A stretch of DNA of 64,000 nt, taken from CATOSP01 sp965205385 (GTDB lineage: Bacteria > Chloroflexota > Dehalococcoidia > Lucifugimonadales > UBA3495). Made by a program: the position numbers and the translations under genes. The notes under the pieces are model-generated. The model was not told where the DNA came from. It made no database searches and saw only the letters and a program-made list of their open reading frames with translations. Where the stretch lies: positions 1,064,227 to 1,128,226 of the forward strand of contig CBDBGS010000007.1 of the NCBI GenBank assembly GCA_965205385.1, in the 5' to 3' direction. Shown piece after piece: positions 1 through 8,437 of this stretch; the first letter of the stretch is position 1; every line of letters starts with the position of its first letter.

Positions 1-1
1 C

Positions 2-370
2 GACGGGGTGCTGTTGAACGCCTGCACGCCGGTTGACCATGTGAAATACGCGGCGGACGGGGTGCGGAAGGCGGCACGGGAGACCGGGTGCGCCCCTGAT
101 TCGGTGGACATAGCCTGCATGTTGGTGATGCGGCAGACCGACGAACCGGAGCGGTTCCGCCCTGACTTGGAAAGTCGGATCGGGAGCCTGCTGGAAGAAC
201 CCCGCGTGGGCGGGATATTGCTGGAAGACTTTCAGGAGGTAGCGCAAGCCCACGGGAGACAACGGGCAGGCCATGTGCAACGTCGCGGGATAATCCAACA
301 GTTCGCAGTCATTCCGGCGCAGGCGGGAATCCAGAGTCATTGCATAGACCCTGAAGGAGCTAGCGATTGA
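2..370 (+). pseudogene. LLM-class oxidoreductase, 3' fragment
   Basis: The reading frame is open from the window edge, so the 5' part lies outside. The protein (ACTPVDHVKYAADGVRKAAR, then MLVMRQTDEPERFRPDLESR) resembles the C-terminal half of luciferase-like (LLM) F420/flavin-dependent oxidoreductases. The last ~25 residues come from a repeat rather than from the family (see the hairpin at 308-334), so the natural C-terminus is probably lost. A GTG at position 8 is not a believable start. A second LLM fragment lies at 10528-10875. Family assignment is by residue pattern only. Confidence 0.5.
308..334. repeat. short interspersed hairpin repeat (PAQAGIQ type)
   Basis: GTCATTCCGGCGCAGGCGGG followed by AATCCAG. 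This is the familiar dispersed hairpin whose translation reads VIPAQAGIQ. It has an ATTCC...GGAAT stem. It forms the tail of the upstream reading frame, which indicates that the frame runs into intergenic repeat DNA. Confidence 0.6.
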
Positions 371-466
371 GGGGTGAGGAGTTTATCATCGGATCGTCAG
401 TCCGTCCCTCCTGATTTACATTAGGTAACCGTCGCTTCCGGCAAAACAGTCCAAAGGAGTCGAGAA

Positions 467-1051
467 ATGACCACCAGCCCCATCGACCCCAACCGGGTAT
501 TGCTCACCGGGGAAAACCCGTACATCAGGCTCAGCGAGACCGACGACGGGCCGGTCACCACCGACGCCAGCTTCTGGCGAATACTGTTTTCTCCCGGCGG
601 CCCAGGCCACGTGCTGTTCCTTCAGAGCGAGCTGACCGGTAACGAGCCGAGGATTTACACCGACAACATCCAGATGACGCGCTGGCTGCAGGGCGAAATA
701 CAGGGCAGAATCAACGCCACGTTTGGGAATCTGGAAATATGGGCCCGAGACGCGTCCTTCCGAAGCTCCGGCGACCTGAGGTCCTATTGGACAGAGTCAG
801 TGAATACCAGCGGTGAAGAAATCGCCCTGACGTGGTACGACCTTGGGGAGCCGTTCCTGAGCCACAGTTTTCCCAGCGGCAACCCGGAACGGCCTCACGG
901 AGTGGCAACGGTGCTGATACCGGCCAACGGCGCTCGTCTTACCATCAACGGGAATTTCGCCAAGGGGTGGCCCTTCCCCCGGCAACGGGACGCCCGGACG
1001 CACAGCACCTGCGCGTTGGCCTTCTCCGAGTCGTGGATGCTGCCCTACTAA
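467..1051 (+). CDS. hypothetical protein, 194 aa
   Basis: The start is supported by AAAGGAG about 8 nt upstream of ATG. I do not recognise the family. The protein has no signal peptide and no membrane segment. It begins MTTSPIDPNRVLLTGENPYI and is rich in aromatic and polar residues, as in a soluble beta-rich protein. It is the only apparently intact gene before the nested transposon pile that starts near 1.2 kb. Codon use is GC-rich and even along its length, which supports coding. Confidence 0.65.
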   Translation: MTTSPIDPNRVLLTGENPYIRLSETDDGPVTTDASFWRILFSPGGPGHVLFLQSELTGNEPRIYTDNIQMTRWLQGEIQGRINATFGNLEIWARDASFRSSGDLRSYWTESVNTSGEEIALTWYDLGEPFLSHSFPSGNPERPHGVATVLIPANGARLTINGNFAKGWPFPRQRDARTHSTCALAFSESWMLPY

Positions 1052-1198
1052 AGTGGGGAAAGTCGGGCGGTCCGTTTCCGATACTGCGGCCTCGGATTAA
1101 CGATATAGAATAAGCCACTATCCGGTGATGAGTGTGGCGGTGGCAGGACTCAGGGATGAAGTGGCGGAAGTGGCCCGTTGGTCCGATGGCATTAAAGG

Positions 1199-1250
1199 TG
1201 TCAATGGCGCTGAGAAGTTGGGCCACTGGGGCGGTGGAATCGTGTACCAC
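1199..1250. repeat. IS21-type terminal sequence (remnant)
   Basis: TGTCAATGGCGCTGAGAAGT, then GGGCCACTGGGGCGG and a GTGTACCAC block. The same blocks occur in reverse orientation just outside the intact istB (23540-23596) and as a fragment at 58321-58358. They therefore mark the outer end of this IS21 family. Here the end belongs to the istB fragment that follows. Confidence 0.6.
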
Positions 1251-1328
1251 TGGCCTGATGACTGTCAGCAGTAAATTGGTCGGAGTGGGGACGTTACAGG
1301 AGGAGGAAGAGGGAGCGTTGACGGTGCG

Positions 1329-1775
1329 TTATGCGTCGTCCGGTTCGTCTGACAGATGGGAGGGGGCGGTCTCCCTACTGCGCTTGAGCCTGTAGCTCTC
1401 GCCGTTCATCTCCAGGATGTGGACGTGGTGGGTGAGCCGGTCCAGCAGCGCCCCGGTGAGCCGTTCCGAGCCGAAGACCTCGGTCCACTCGTCGAAAGGG
1501 AGATTAGTGGTTACCATGATGGAGCCCCGCGCGTAGCGCTGGCTGAAGACCTCGAAGAGCAGTTCCGCGCCGATCCTGGAAAGTGGGACGAAGCCCAGCT
1601 CGTCGATGATCAGCAGATTCACCCGTGACAGTTGCCGCTGCAGGTTTCGCCGCCGCCTTTCGTCTCTGGCCTCCATCAACTCGTGGACCAGGGCGGCGGC
1701 GGTGAACCCCACCGACATGCCCCGCTGGCAGGCGGCCAGTCCCAGGGCCACGTGGATCTTGCCGGCGCCGCTGTT
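1329..1775 (-). pseudogene. istB: IS21 helper ATPase IstB, 3' half
   Basis: The reverse strand encodes the C-terminal ~148 residues of IstB. It starts at the end of the Walker A loop (NSGAGKIHVALG), continues through the Walker B segment (LLIIDELGFVPLS) and ends DEPDDA. It is close to the intact IstB at 22690-23526 (same SERLTGALLDRLTHHVHILE). The 5' half is missing. The reading frame is cut at 1775 by TTTAAG plus the inverted repeat of an IS1380-type element, so that insertion disrupted it. Confidence 0.85.
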
Positions 1776-2006
1776 TAAGCCCGAATCCACCGATGGACGG
1801 CGCGAGGACAGCGGAAGGTGGGTGAGGGAGTTACAGGCGCGATGATCCGGGCTCGAATTCGGGTAGACGGGAAGTTGGAGGGCGATCTGCAGGCGCTTTT
1901 GGGGCACCGCCGGCGGCCTGCAGAGGCTGTGGTGAGCGAGATGGCGGGATAGGACACGGCAAGAGGCGCTCGCGGACTGGGATGGCGCGAGTTGGCGGGG
2001 ATGTTC

Positions 2007-2048
2007 AATTGGCCGGATGGCAGGTCAGTTGGCCGGATGACAGGTCAG
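2007..2048. repeat. 20-bp direct tandem repeat
   Basis: Two copies of TTGGCCGGATGRCAGGTCAG lie head to tail in the 3' noncoding part of the degenerate IS1380 element. The equivalent region of the better copies does not have this pair. No function is evident. Confidence 0.6.
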
Positions 2049-2839
2049 TGGCAGACGGGCGCCATCAGGCTGGGAGTGGAATGGCTCGCAGCCGTGCCAG
2101 GGCGCGACTGAACTGGGTTTCCCACGGCCAGCGCTTGGGAAGATGCAGGGTCAACCGGCGCGCCGAGCGGGTGAGCCGTCCGGCCATAGAGAAGAAGCGT
2201 CGCCGCAGGGTCTTGGTGGTCACCAGTTGCTCGCCCAGACCGATGCGCGCTGCCCAACGGGCCAGGTTGTGTGCCAGCACCTGGACGGCCAGCCAGGCGG
2301 CGTTGGCGGCGAAACGGCCTGACGGGAGATGATTGAGTCCCACGCCGTACTTGAGGTCTCGGATGGCATTCTCGATCTCGGCGTGCCGGCGGTGGTCCGC
2401 CTCCAGTTCGAGCATCTCCCCGTCCCGGTCGGTGATGAAGGCGTGATAGCTGTAGTTGGCGAAGAGGGCCAACTGGGAACCGGGCGTGGGCTTCACTCGC
2501 CGGACGATGAGCCGCACCGGTGCGGCGCCGGGCTCAGTCCGGAAGGGGGTGTAGGTGGTCTCGGCCACATCGGCGGCACCGTCCATCCAGTAGGGAATCG
2601 GCGTCCAGTCCTCTTCGGGTATGGCTTCAATGAGATTGCGCAGGCTGGCACGCTGGCGGATGGTGATGGAGAAGCGGACCTTCGTCTTGCGACAGACGGC
2701 GACCACGGCGTGGGTGTAGAAGCCGCTGTCGGCCCGCACCGTGAGTTGCCCCTTGGCCCCAGCATGGCGCACCCGTCCCACGGTCTCCCGCAGGAAGTGG
2801 GCGGCGCCCCGAGCGGTGTTGGCGCGGCCCTCGCGCAGC

Positions 2840-3410
2840 GGGAACTATTCCACCCGCTAAACTCCCAATGGTCCTGCAGGCCCATGCGGGAAGCGAGACG
2901 GAGGAGCTACCCATCCGAACACTTCTCCCTAACCCACCCATCTGCCGCGTCGCGAATGCAAAGCATGGCTCCGTCATAGTCCGGTTCAGCGTCGATCTTG
3001 GCCTCGGCCACCCTCATCACCACAGGTAATGTTCCGTAGAATACGGTTCCCAACTCGTTGCCCACATCAACGTCCCAGCCAATGGTGGTGGACACCCCGC
3101 CCTCAGCCCGGATGGTGGCACCCACGACCAAGGCAGCCGCGACCTTCTCGGTTAGGCTCTCGCTTCCCGACAACTTGGCACCTAGGTCGTGTTTGTCTAC
3201 CTCCCGGAGGAGGGCTTCCGCTATCTCCGGAGCGTGCTCCCGCACCCACTCCCCGACCATGTCTTCCATCGCCTCGGGGACGGGCTCCTGCAGGGCGCGG
3301 ATAGGCGTCGTTGTTGGTCCCGACGTTGAGCAGGCCACGAGAGCGCACGCTAACACGCCGAGGCAAAGGATGTTCATCTTCAGCGTCATTTAGTGGGCGG
3401 GATAGTTCCC
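2840..3410. mobile_element. 571-bp inverted-repeat element with lipoprotein cargo
   Basis: The ends are GGGAACTATTCCACCCGCTAAA (2840-2861) and the reverse complement of GGGAACTATCCCGCCCACTAAA (3389-3410), a 22-bp imperfect inverted repeat with 3 mismatches. They are flanked by CGCGCAGC (2832-2839) and CCCGCAGC (3411-3418), an 8-bp direct repeat with one mismatch. The insertion splits a transposase gene exactly. There is no transposase inside; the only sizeable gene is a lipoprotein. An 8-bp duplication with GGG-starting ends recalls IS1595 or ISL3-type elements, but I cannot assign it. Confidence 0.75.
2907..3377 (-). CDS. small lipoprotein, element cargo
   Basis: The product is ~156 residues starting MNILCLGVLACALVAC, a signal peptide with lipobox LVAC, so it is predicted to be lipid-anchored after export. 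The mature part has VREHAPEIAEALLREVDKHD followed by an Ala/Val-rich stretch and ends in CSDG. I do not recognise a family. An in-frame ATG at 3389 overlaps the terminal inverted repeat (CTAAATG). No good ribosome site lies before either start, so expression may depend on the insertion site. It fills most of the 571-bp element. Confidence 0.6.
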   Translation of the reverse strand: MNILCLGVLACALVACSTSGPTTTPIRALQEPVPEAMEDMVGEWVREHAPEIAEALLREVDKHDLGAKLSGSESLTEKVAAALVVGATIRAEGGVSTTIGWDVDVGNELGTVFYGTLPVVMRVAEAKIDAEPDYDGAMLCIRDAADGWVREKCSDG

Positions 3411-3888
3411 CCCGCAGCCGGGCCATCAGCATGTCGCCGGTGCCAGCGGCCACGGCCAGCAGCGGGTGATAGCCCGCTTGCCAGTGTAGCCGTGGTGGCG
3501 TGCGCCCTCCTTGGCCAGTCCATAGGTCTCGCAGATGGTGGAGTCCAGGTCGATGGTCAGGGGCCCGTCGCCGGGTCCGGCCCCAGCCGCCCAGGCCCGG
3601 GCCAGCAGTTCCCGGCTCACCCGGTCCAGTTGGCGGACATGGCCCCACCGGAAGCTGCGCAGGAAGATGCCCAGGGTGGAGCGCGCCTTAGCCGTGAAAC
3701 CGAGAACGCAGGCTGTCCTGCCGGTGCGCAACGCATCGGCGTCGTCGATGCAGTCGCCACCAGCCAGCGCCGAGGTCACCAGCGTCGAAATCTTATCGCC
3801 GGGATTGGCTCGGCCTGGCGCATCGCCCAAGTCCAGGCGCCGGTCAACCAGTTGGGGCAGACCCAGGTGCAAGGCCAGGGTGGCCGGA

Positions 3889-3922
3889 GAACGCAGGCTG
3901 TCCTGCCGGTGCGCAACGCACG
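3889..3922. repeat. 34-bp templated duplication
   Basis: GAGAACGCAGGCTGTCCTGC plus CGGTGCGCAACGCA occurs here and again at 3704-3738, in the same orientation. The 3704 copy is the native coding position (DALRTGRTACVLG). This copy is out of place in the NAGLL region and causes the frameshift. Confidence 0.8.
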
Positions 3923-4002
3923 ATCAGCCCGGCATTGGCCATCAGGCGGTGGTCATCGAAGGCGATGCGGATGCGGTCGGGGTGGTTGCGTGGCAGCATC
4001 TT

Positions 4003-4198
4003 GTATCCTGACTTTGGCCCGCGACAATAGCTCATATGTGGCGGTCCAGAGCGCGGCAGACCGGTAGCATCTGGGTCATGGTAGACCGTCCAATAGCAGG
4101 GGTCGCCGCGTTCCTCAACGGTAGAACCCGGACAGTTGCCTGGGCCAATCGAGCCCGCATCGTGCAAGGAAGGGTCAACACTGAAAGAGGAGGTGCAG
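4003..4198 (+). ncRNA. candidate bridge RNA of the IS110 element
   Basis: IS110-group elements encode a bridge RNA between the left end and the recombinase gene. The ~195-nt leader here has no gene. It shares conserved blocks (GAGCGCGGCAGAYCGGTAG; ACAGTTGCCTGGGCCAATCG versus GCAATTGTCGTGGACCAAGA) with 37775-37990, separated by stretches that differ completely. That is the pattern expected for a conserved scaffold with variable loops. Loop boundaries were not resolved by eye. Confidence 0.5.
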
Positions 4199-5161
4199 AT
4201 GGAAGGAGAAGCGAGGTTCGTAGGCATTGATGTCTCAAAGGCGCAGTTGGACGTTGCTGTCCGGCCTACGGGGAAGAGATGGACCCTGCCCTACGACCAG
4301 ACCGGAATTGAGGGACTGATCCCCCAGATAGTGGACCTGGAGCCTGCCTTGGTGTTGTTGGAGGCTACGGGCGGCTTGGAACTGCCCTTGGTGGCCGCCC
4401 TGGCCGCGGCGGCGCTGCCTATGGTGGTGGTCAACCCACGCCAGGTCAGGGACTTCGCCAAGGCCACCGGAACGCTGGCCAAGACCGACACTCTGGACGC
4501 GGGGGTCCTGGCCCATTTCGCCGACGCCGTCCGTCCTGAGGTGCGCCCCCTCAAGGACGCCGAGACCCAGGTCCTCAACTCGCTGACTGCCCGCAGGCGC
4601 CAGGTGATGACCATGCTGGTCTCCGAGAAGAACCGGCTAGGCGCCGCCATCGGCGCCGTTAGTCCCCGCATTGAAGCCCACATCGCGTGGTTGGAACAAG
4701 AGTTGAGCGACTTGGACAAGGGGCTGCGTCAGACTTTGCGCCGGAGTCCGGTGTGGCGTGAGAAGGACGACCTGCTCCGCACCGTTCCCGGTGTCGGAGA
4801 GCAGATCTCCCTCACTCTGCTGGCCAATCTGCCAGAGCTGGGCACGCTGAATCGCCGGCAGATCGCCGCCCTTGTGGGCGTGGCCCCCTACAACCGCGAC
4901 AGTGGCGCCCTGCGGGGCAAACGCGCCGTCTGGGGCGGACGCTCCCGGGTGCGGGCCGTCCTCTACATGGGAGCGTTGGTAGCCAGCCGCCACAACCCTG
5001 CTATCCGGGACTTCTACCAGAGGCTGCTGGCAACTGGCAAGCCGAAAAAGGTGGCGCTGGTCGCATCCATGCGCAAACTGCTGGTTATACTCAACGGCAT
5101 GCTCAAACATGGCTCCCCTTGGTGCGATATGACTCAGCCAGTCGCCGCTCATTCCTATTGA
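4199..5161 (+). CDS. IS110-family transposase
   Basis: The protein has 320 residues from ATG 4199, preceded by AGAGGAGGTGCAG. An earlier in-frame ATG at 4136 lies in the leader. The N-terminal DEDD/RuvC-like domain shows FVGIDVSKAQLD, LLEATGGLE and KTDTLDAGVLA. The C-terminal transposase_20 domain shows LLRTVPGVGEQISLTLLANL, IAALVGVAPYNRDSG and the serine-containing RVRAVLYMGALVASRHNP. Length is normal for the family and no frame break is seen, so it may be active. It is nested in an IS1380 remnant. Confidence 0.9.
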   Translation: MEGEARFVGIDVSKAQLDVAVRPTGKRWTLPYDQTGIEGLIPQIVDLEPALVLLEATGGLELPLVAALAAAALPMVVVNPRQVRDFAKATGTLAKTDTLDAGVLAHFADAVRPEVRPLKDAETQVLNSLTARRRQVMTMLVSEKNRLGAAIGAVSPRIEAHIAWLEQELSDLDKGLRQTLRRSPVWREKDDLLRTVPGVGEQISLTLLANLPELGTLNRRQIAALVGVAPYNRDSGALRGKRAVWGGRSRVRAVLYMGALVASRHNPAIRDFYQRLLATGKPKKVALVASMRKLLVILNGMLKHGSPWCDMTQPVAAHSY

Positions 5162-5357
5162 CTTTCAAGACAGTTGCTATTGGGCGCTCCTTCTCTGGGT
5201 TCGGTTTTCTGTTTCAAAACCATTATCCCAGAGGCACAGGAGCACTTTCTTACCGCTTCAGGACGCCGACCCGACGCCCTCCTTCGGTGGATTCGGGGTT
5301 AGGGAGAGATAGCTCGCTTGCCCGGTGCCTTCGTGGCTTGTAGCGGGGGCCGAAAGG

Positions 5358-6191
5358 TTACGATGCATCTTCAGGCAAATAAACTTCCATCATGGTCGTC
5401 GACTGAAGAGTACGGTTCAAGTACCATGAAACCGTATAGGTTCCAACCTCGCCGAAGAGGAATCGGTCGCCCATCAACAGAGAATGAACGAAAGCTCTCT
5501 TCTCTGCTAGCGGGTCCCGGAGGCCTGCGACGGTGTCGTACATTCCCGAGTCCGTGAACCACCCGGAGTATTCGCCCACCGAGTTCCCTCCGGAGTCCCT
5601 CGCCACGATTGCCAACTCTGCGCAGGGCCTTTCTCCTGCGTCAAAGACGACTTTCACCGTCGTAAGGAGTGATGCTCGCTCTTGCGGCCACATCTTGTTA
5701 TAGCCTGGCATCTTCAAGGTCAAAGGGTCGAACAGTGCTCCGTTGCTGAGGATCGCAAACTCGATACGTGCTGGCGTTGCCTGACCAATTTTCTGAGCAA
5801 ACAGTCCCGCGATCTGTTCTGGGCTCTTCTTTCGCGCGTCTTGGTAGTAGACCGTGGGAAGTAAGCCCGGTATCTCCGTGTCGTCGAATCTGACAGGAAG
5901 GATATACCCACCAGCCGCAGCGATGTCTCGGGCCTGGGCACTTTGCCGTTCGAGATTTGGCCACATCTTGGCCGCGTACTCAGCGGAAGCGAAGATGATG
6001 CAATAGCGGCACCTCTTTAGGTACAACTCGCTGAGGTAGTCGAGGAGATTCTTCCCCCACAAGTGGTCTTCCTCGTTCTCGTCGTAGAAGACACGGAGGC
6101 CCCTATACTGAAGATCCTCCGCGACTCTGCGTACATAGTCGCGCTGTTCGCCAGCGAACGAGAGGCCGACGTCGTACTTTAATTCTTCCAT
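5358..6191 (-). CDS. TIR-domain protein
   Basis: The protein has 277 residues from ATG 6191, chosen because GAGAAGGAAAC precedes it; ATG 6215 is an alternative. The N-terminal TIR domain spans ~1-140 (EELKYDVGLSFAGEQRDYVR; a Trp-rich alphaC region with WPNLERQSA, where E81 could be the NADase glutamate). The C-terminal ~130 residues (AELAIVARDSGGNSVGEYSG to EVYLPEDAS) look beta-rich and I do not recognise them. Bacterial TIR proteins commonly act as NAD-consuming defence effectors. No partner gene adjoins: an IS1380 end lies downstream and a CTAG mini-element upstream. Confidence 0.75.
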   Translation of the reverse strand: MEELKYDVGLSFAGEQRDYVRRVAEDLQYRGLRVFYDENEEDHLWGKNLLDYLSELYLKRCRYCIIFASAEYAAKMWPNLERQSAQARDIAAAGGYILPVRFDDTEIPGLLPTVYYQDARKKSPEQIAGLFAQKIGQATPARIEFAILSNGALFDPLTLKMPGYNKMWPQERASLLTTVKVVFDAGERPCAELAIVARDSGGNSVGEYSGWFTDSGMYDTVAGLRDPLAEKRAFVHSLLMGDRFLFGEVGTYTVSWYLNRTLQSTTMMEVYLPEDAS

Positions 6192-6386
6192 ATCCTTGTT
6201 TCCTTCTCTATCCATCCATGTGAGAATGAACGAGCACCAATGTGTCGTCGGCCAGCCGGTCCTCGATCCACTGTTCCAGGCTAGCGTACCGCGCCGGTAT
6301 CTCCGACAGCTTCCTGTCGGCCTTTGTTTCCTATATTCGTACCTGCTGCATTGTTCCTCCCTAACAACCCTGGTCATCACAGCCCT

Positions 6387-6539
6387 CTAGTATTACAACG
6401 ACGGTTGGCATGAAAGGGATCTTGGGAATCCGCTCCCGGCTATAGGCCAGCTTGCACGACAACTTCGCGCCCATTCGTTTCCCAATACAATTTCCGCTCA
6501 CGAGCCACCCTATTTGATGAAGCGTCGTTGTAATACTAG
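6387..6539. mobile_element. CTAG-bounded mini-element A
   Basis: CTAG TATTACAACGACGG at the left and CGTCGTTGTAATA CTAG at the right bound 145 bp with no gene. The inverted repeats are near perfect over 14 bp. The right CTAG is shared with mini-element B. The repeat resembles the IS701-like end at 63108 (CTAG TACTACAACTACGG), so it may be mobilised by such a transposase. Confidence 0.8.
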
Positions 6540-6722
6540 CAGGGTGTTGAAAAACTCTTGGGAGGTTTCAGGGCGCGAAATCACTTGGCGATAAACGTTA
6601 GTCTGATAGCCTCCACAGAAGAAACCATATCGTCTTGGCTGTCCCTTAACGGTTATCGTTGGGGGTTCTGGCGTATCCCAGGTCGCATCTTCGGGGATTG
6701 GCCTTTTTCATCAGCCTGCTAG
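6536..6722. mobile_element. CTAG-bounded mini-element B
   Basis: CTAG CAGGGTGTTGAAAAACTC at the left and GGCCTTTTTCATCAGCCTG CTAG at the right enclose 179 bp without a gene. CAGGSTGWTGAAAAA is a terminal repeat often seen in IS1182-type elements. Both CTAG copies are shared with the neighbouring elements A and C. Confidence 0.75.
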
Positions 6723-6827
6723 TATTACAACGACGGATTGCCGAACATGTTTTCCTATCCTTCGTATTCGGCTGCCAGCGGATTATCGCGGTAGGGTCAT
6801 CGCGTCACGTTGTCAGTTTCAAATCGG

Positions 6828-6998
6828 TCACGAAAAACGCCCTGGCAGTGTTAGCTCGGCCAGCAGGTTGGGCTCGATTACCGGCAGCCGCACCGGGCAC
6901 CCCACCACGATTAACGGCCGCTGAGGGTAGTGGATACTCCCGTCCCCATAGACGTAGGGTTCCGGTAGGTCTACTCGGCCAAACGTAGCCCTCCGGCA
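6828..6998 (-). pseudogene. unidentified gene fragment
   Basis: One reverse frame reads RATFGRVDLPEPYVYGDGSI, then PQRPLIVVGCPVRLPVIEPN, to a stop at 6828. It looks like a real protein tail of ~55 residues, but the frame is closed by TAA just upstream of 6998 and no start is evident. I do not recognise it. It lies inside the inverted-repeat unit, upstream of the AbiJ-like gene. The remaining ~480 bp up to 7505 shows nothing I can name. Confidence 0.3.
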
Positions 6999-7504
6999 CA
7001 AGCCTTATCTGGTCGTACTCTTAATCGCTGATGTCATCGGGTGTAGTCGGAAGTCTGTATCGCTGTTGCAACAACGGCGCCGAGAATGTGCAAATCAATG
7101 TACAATTGGAGGTAACGATCTTGAGCAGAATCAGGTTCAAAAGAGGGTTCAGACGCATCGTCAGCGTGTCTGGCCTCCGTATTCGGAATAGCTGTCGGCC
7201 GGCCTCCTGCGACAATACCCGGAGGAACAGGTAGACCACCGGTTGACGATGTCCGGAGTGCGTCCATCTTTGGGCCTGGGTGCTTTGGTAGCGCGCGTAC
7301 CGGACGCTCAGAGCCACATCCTGTTTCACCCATGGCACTGGTCCGTGCCTCCGACGGACTCCGGTTCCTCGAACCCTAACGGGGAGCGCAGAATAACCCA
7401 CATTCACTCACTCGTACATTGCCCGCACATGCTGACGCCAGCCAGTGAGCCGCAGCCTTCCGATTGCGTGACGATAGCATGGCGTGCGTCCCTGGGAGGA
7501 TTCC

Positions 7505-8362
7505 TTGGAACAAGGCAGAACCGTGATCTGGGAGGGAACCAGACGAGACATAGTCGACACGCTTGTCCTTCGTGAAGCGCCCTTCCACGGGCGCCTCGAC
7601 TGTATGGATTTCCTGAAGCGCGTCTGGCCTCTCGATGAGATGCCGTCGGAAGACCACCGCTTCCGAACTGCGACCAGCGATATCGCGGCCCACATGGGCT
7701 TCAGCGACTGGGACGATTCGCACCTCCTTTTGGAGCGTTTGAAGCTAGCACGAGGACCCGACGACGATTTCCTGCGGTTTATCGAGGAGGTCGTGCACCC
7801 GTTGGTCGTACCTGACGAAGCGGAAGCACTCAGCTTAGTTGCTGCCATCAATGGGCCTCTCGAAAGAGACGGCTATCACCTTGTCGAAACAGACCGTATC
7901 TCCGGGAAGCCCGTATATGGCGCCAAACCGGCCACTTTCGTGCGAGCATATCCCGACCCGACACTGTGGGAGAAGGTCGATAGACAGGCTAACGCTATGC
8001 GTGAGCAACTTACGCTCGCTTTGTTGCACGGTGCGGCGGAGGAAGGGTATCAGGCCGTCGGCTACCTTGGCCGGGAGGTGATGATTTCACTCGCCCAAGC
8101 GGTGATTGATCCACCCGAAGCCATCGGCGAAGACGGCAAGCTCCCGAGCGAGACCGACGCGGTCCGGTTGCTTGACGCCTACATTAGCAGGACCCTACCT
8201 GGCCGCAGTAACGAAGCTCTGCGAAGGGCGGTCCGCGGAGTCGTTCAAGCCACAAGCGCAGTTCTACACGACCGTAGCGCTACCTACAAAGACGCCCTGT
8301 TGGCAGTGGAACTCGTTTCCGCGTCTATTCACATCACGCACATACTCGCAAACTATCCTTAG
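7505..8362 (+). CDS. AbiJ-NTD3-like abortive infection protein
   Basis: The protein has about 285 residues. I chose TTG 7505 because GGGAGG lies 5 nt upstream; GTG 7484 and GTG 7523 are alternatives. The N-terminal ~150 residues match the AbiJ-NTD3 pattern: RRDIVDTL, GRLDCMDFLKRVWPL, PSEDHRFRTATSDIAAHMGF, WDDSHLLLERLKL, FLRFIEEVVHPLV and ISGKPVYGAKPATFVRAYPD. The C-terminal part (EALRRAVRGVVQATSAVLHD, then ALLAVELVSASIHITHILAN) is helical and may be the effector or a HEPN-like domain. The stop codon lies at the edge of the right mini-element copy. A role in phage abortive infection is inferred from the family. Confidence 0.65.
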   Translation: MEQGRTVIWEGTRRDIVDTLVLREAPFHGRLDCMDFLKRVWPLDEMPSEDHRFRTATSDIAAHMGFSDWDDSHLLLERLKLARGPDDDFLRFIEEVVHPLVVPDEAEALSLVAAINGPLERDGYHLVETDRISGKPVYGAKPATFVRAYPDPTLWEKVDRQANAMREQLTLALLHGAAEEGYQAVGYLGREVMISLAQAVIDPPEAIGEDGKLPSETDAVRLLDAYISRTLPGRSNEALRRAVRGVVQATSAVLHDRSATYKDALLAVELVSASIHITHILANYP

Positions 8363-8437
8363 CATTGCAACGACGGTTCCGCTGGCAGCCGAATACGAAG
8401 GGTAGGAAAACATATTTGGCAATCCGTCGTTGTAATA

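Larger units (their letters stand above)
2065..3999 (-). pseudogene. IS1380-family transposase, interrupted
   Basis: The N-terminal part (3419-3999; MLPRNHPDRIRIAFDDHRLM) and the C-terminal part (2065-2839; GAAHFLRETVGRVRHAGAKG to the stop) are one DDE transposase of IS1380 type, ~75-80% similar to the copy at 12968-14317. It is broken twice. A 571-bp element sits between codons for MARLR and EGRANT. A ~34-bp segment copied from its own coding sequence (3704-3738) is inserted at 3889-3922, replacing the normal NAGLLLPATL stretch and shifting the frame. Confidence 0.85.
4001..5175 (+). mobile_element. IS110-family insertion sequence
   Basis: Left end TGTATCCTGACTTTGG at ~4001 recurs at 37777, where it starts a second, CDS-less copy. 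The element interrupts the IS1380 leader: GCATCT before and GTTGCTATTGGGCGCTCC after correspond to the contiguous CATCTGTTGCGTGCTCC of the intact copy. There are no terminal inverted repeats, as expected for IS110. The right end is uncertain (5160-5185). Confidence 0.7.
1779..5302 (-). mobile_element. IS1380-type element, nested and degenerate
   Basis: The ends CCCGAATCCACCGATGG (1779) and CCTTCGGTGGATTCGGGG (to ~5300) match the inverted repeats of the two better preserved copies at 12.8 and 25.4 kb. The promoter-proximal block AAAACCATTATCCCAG (5216-5234) also matches. Inside lie the split transposase (2065-3999), a 571-bp inverted-repeat element (2840-3410) and an IS110 element (~4001-5175). 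The flanking DNA does not rejoin into istB on the 5300 side, so rearrangement or deletion followed. Confidence 0.75.
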
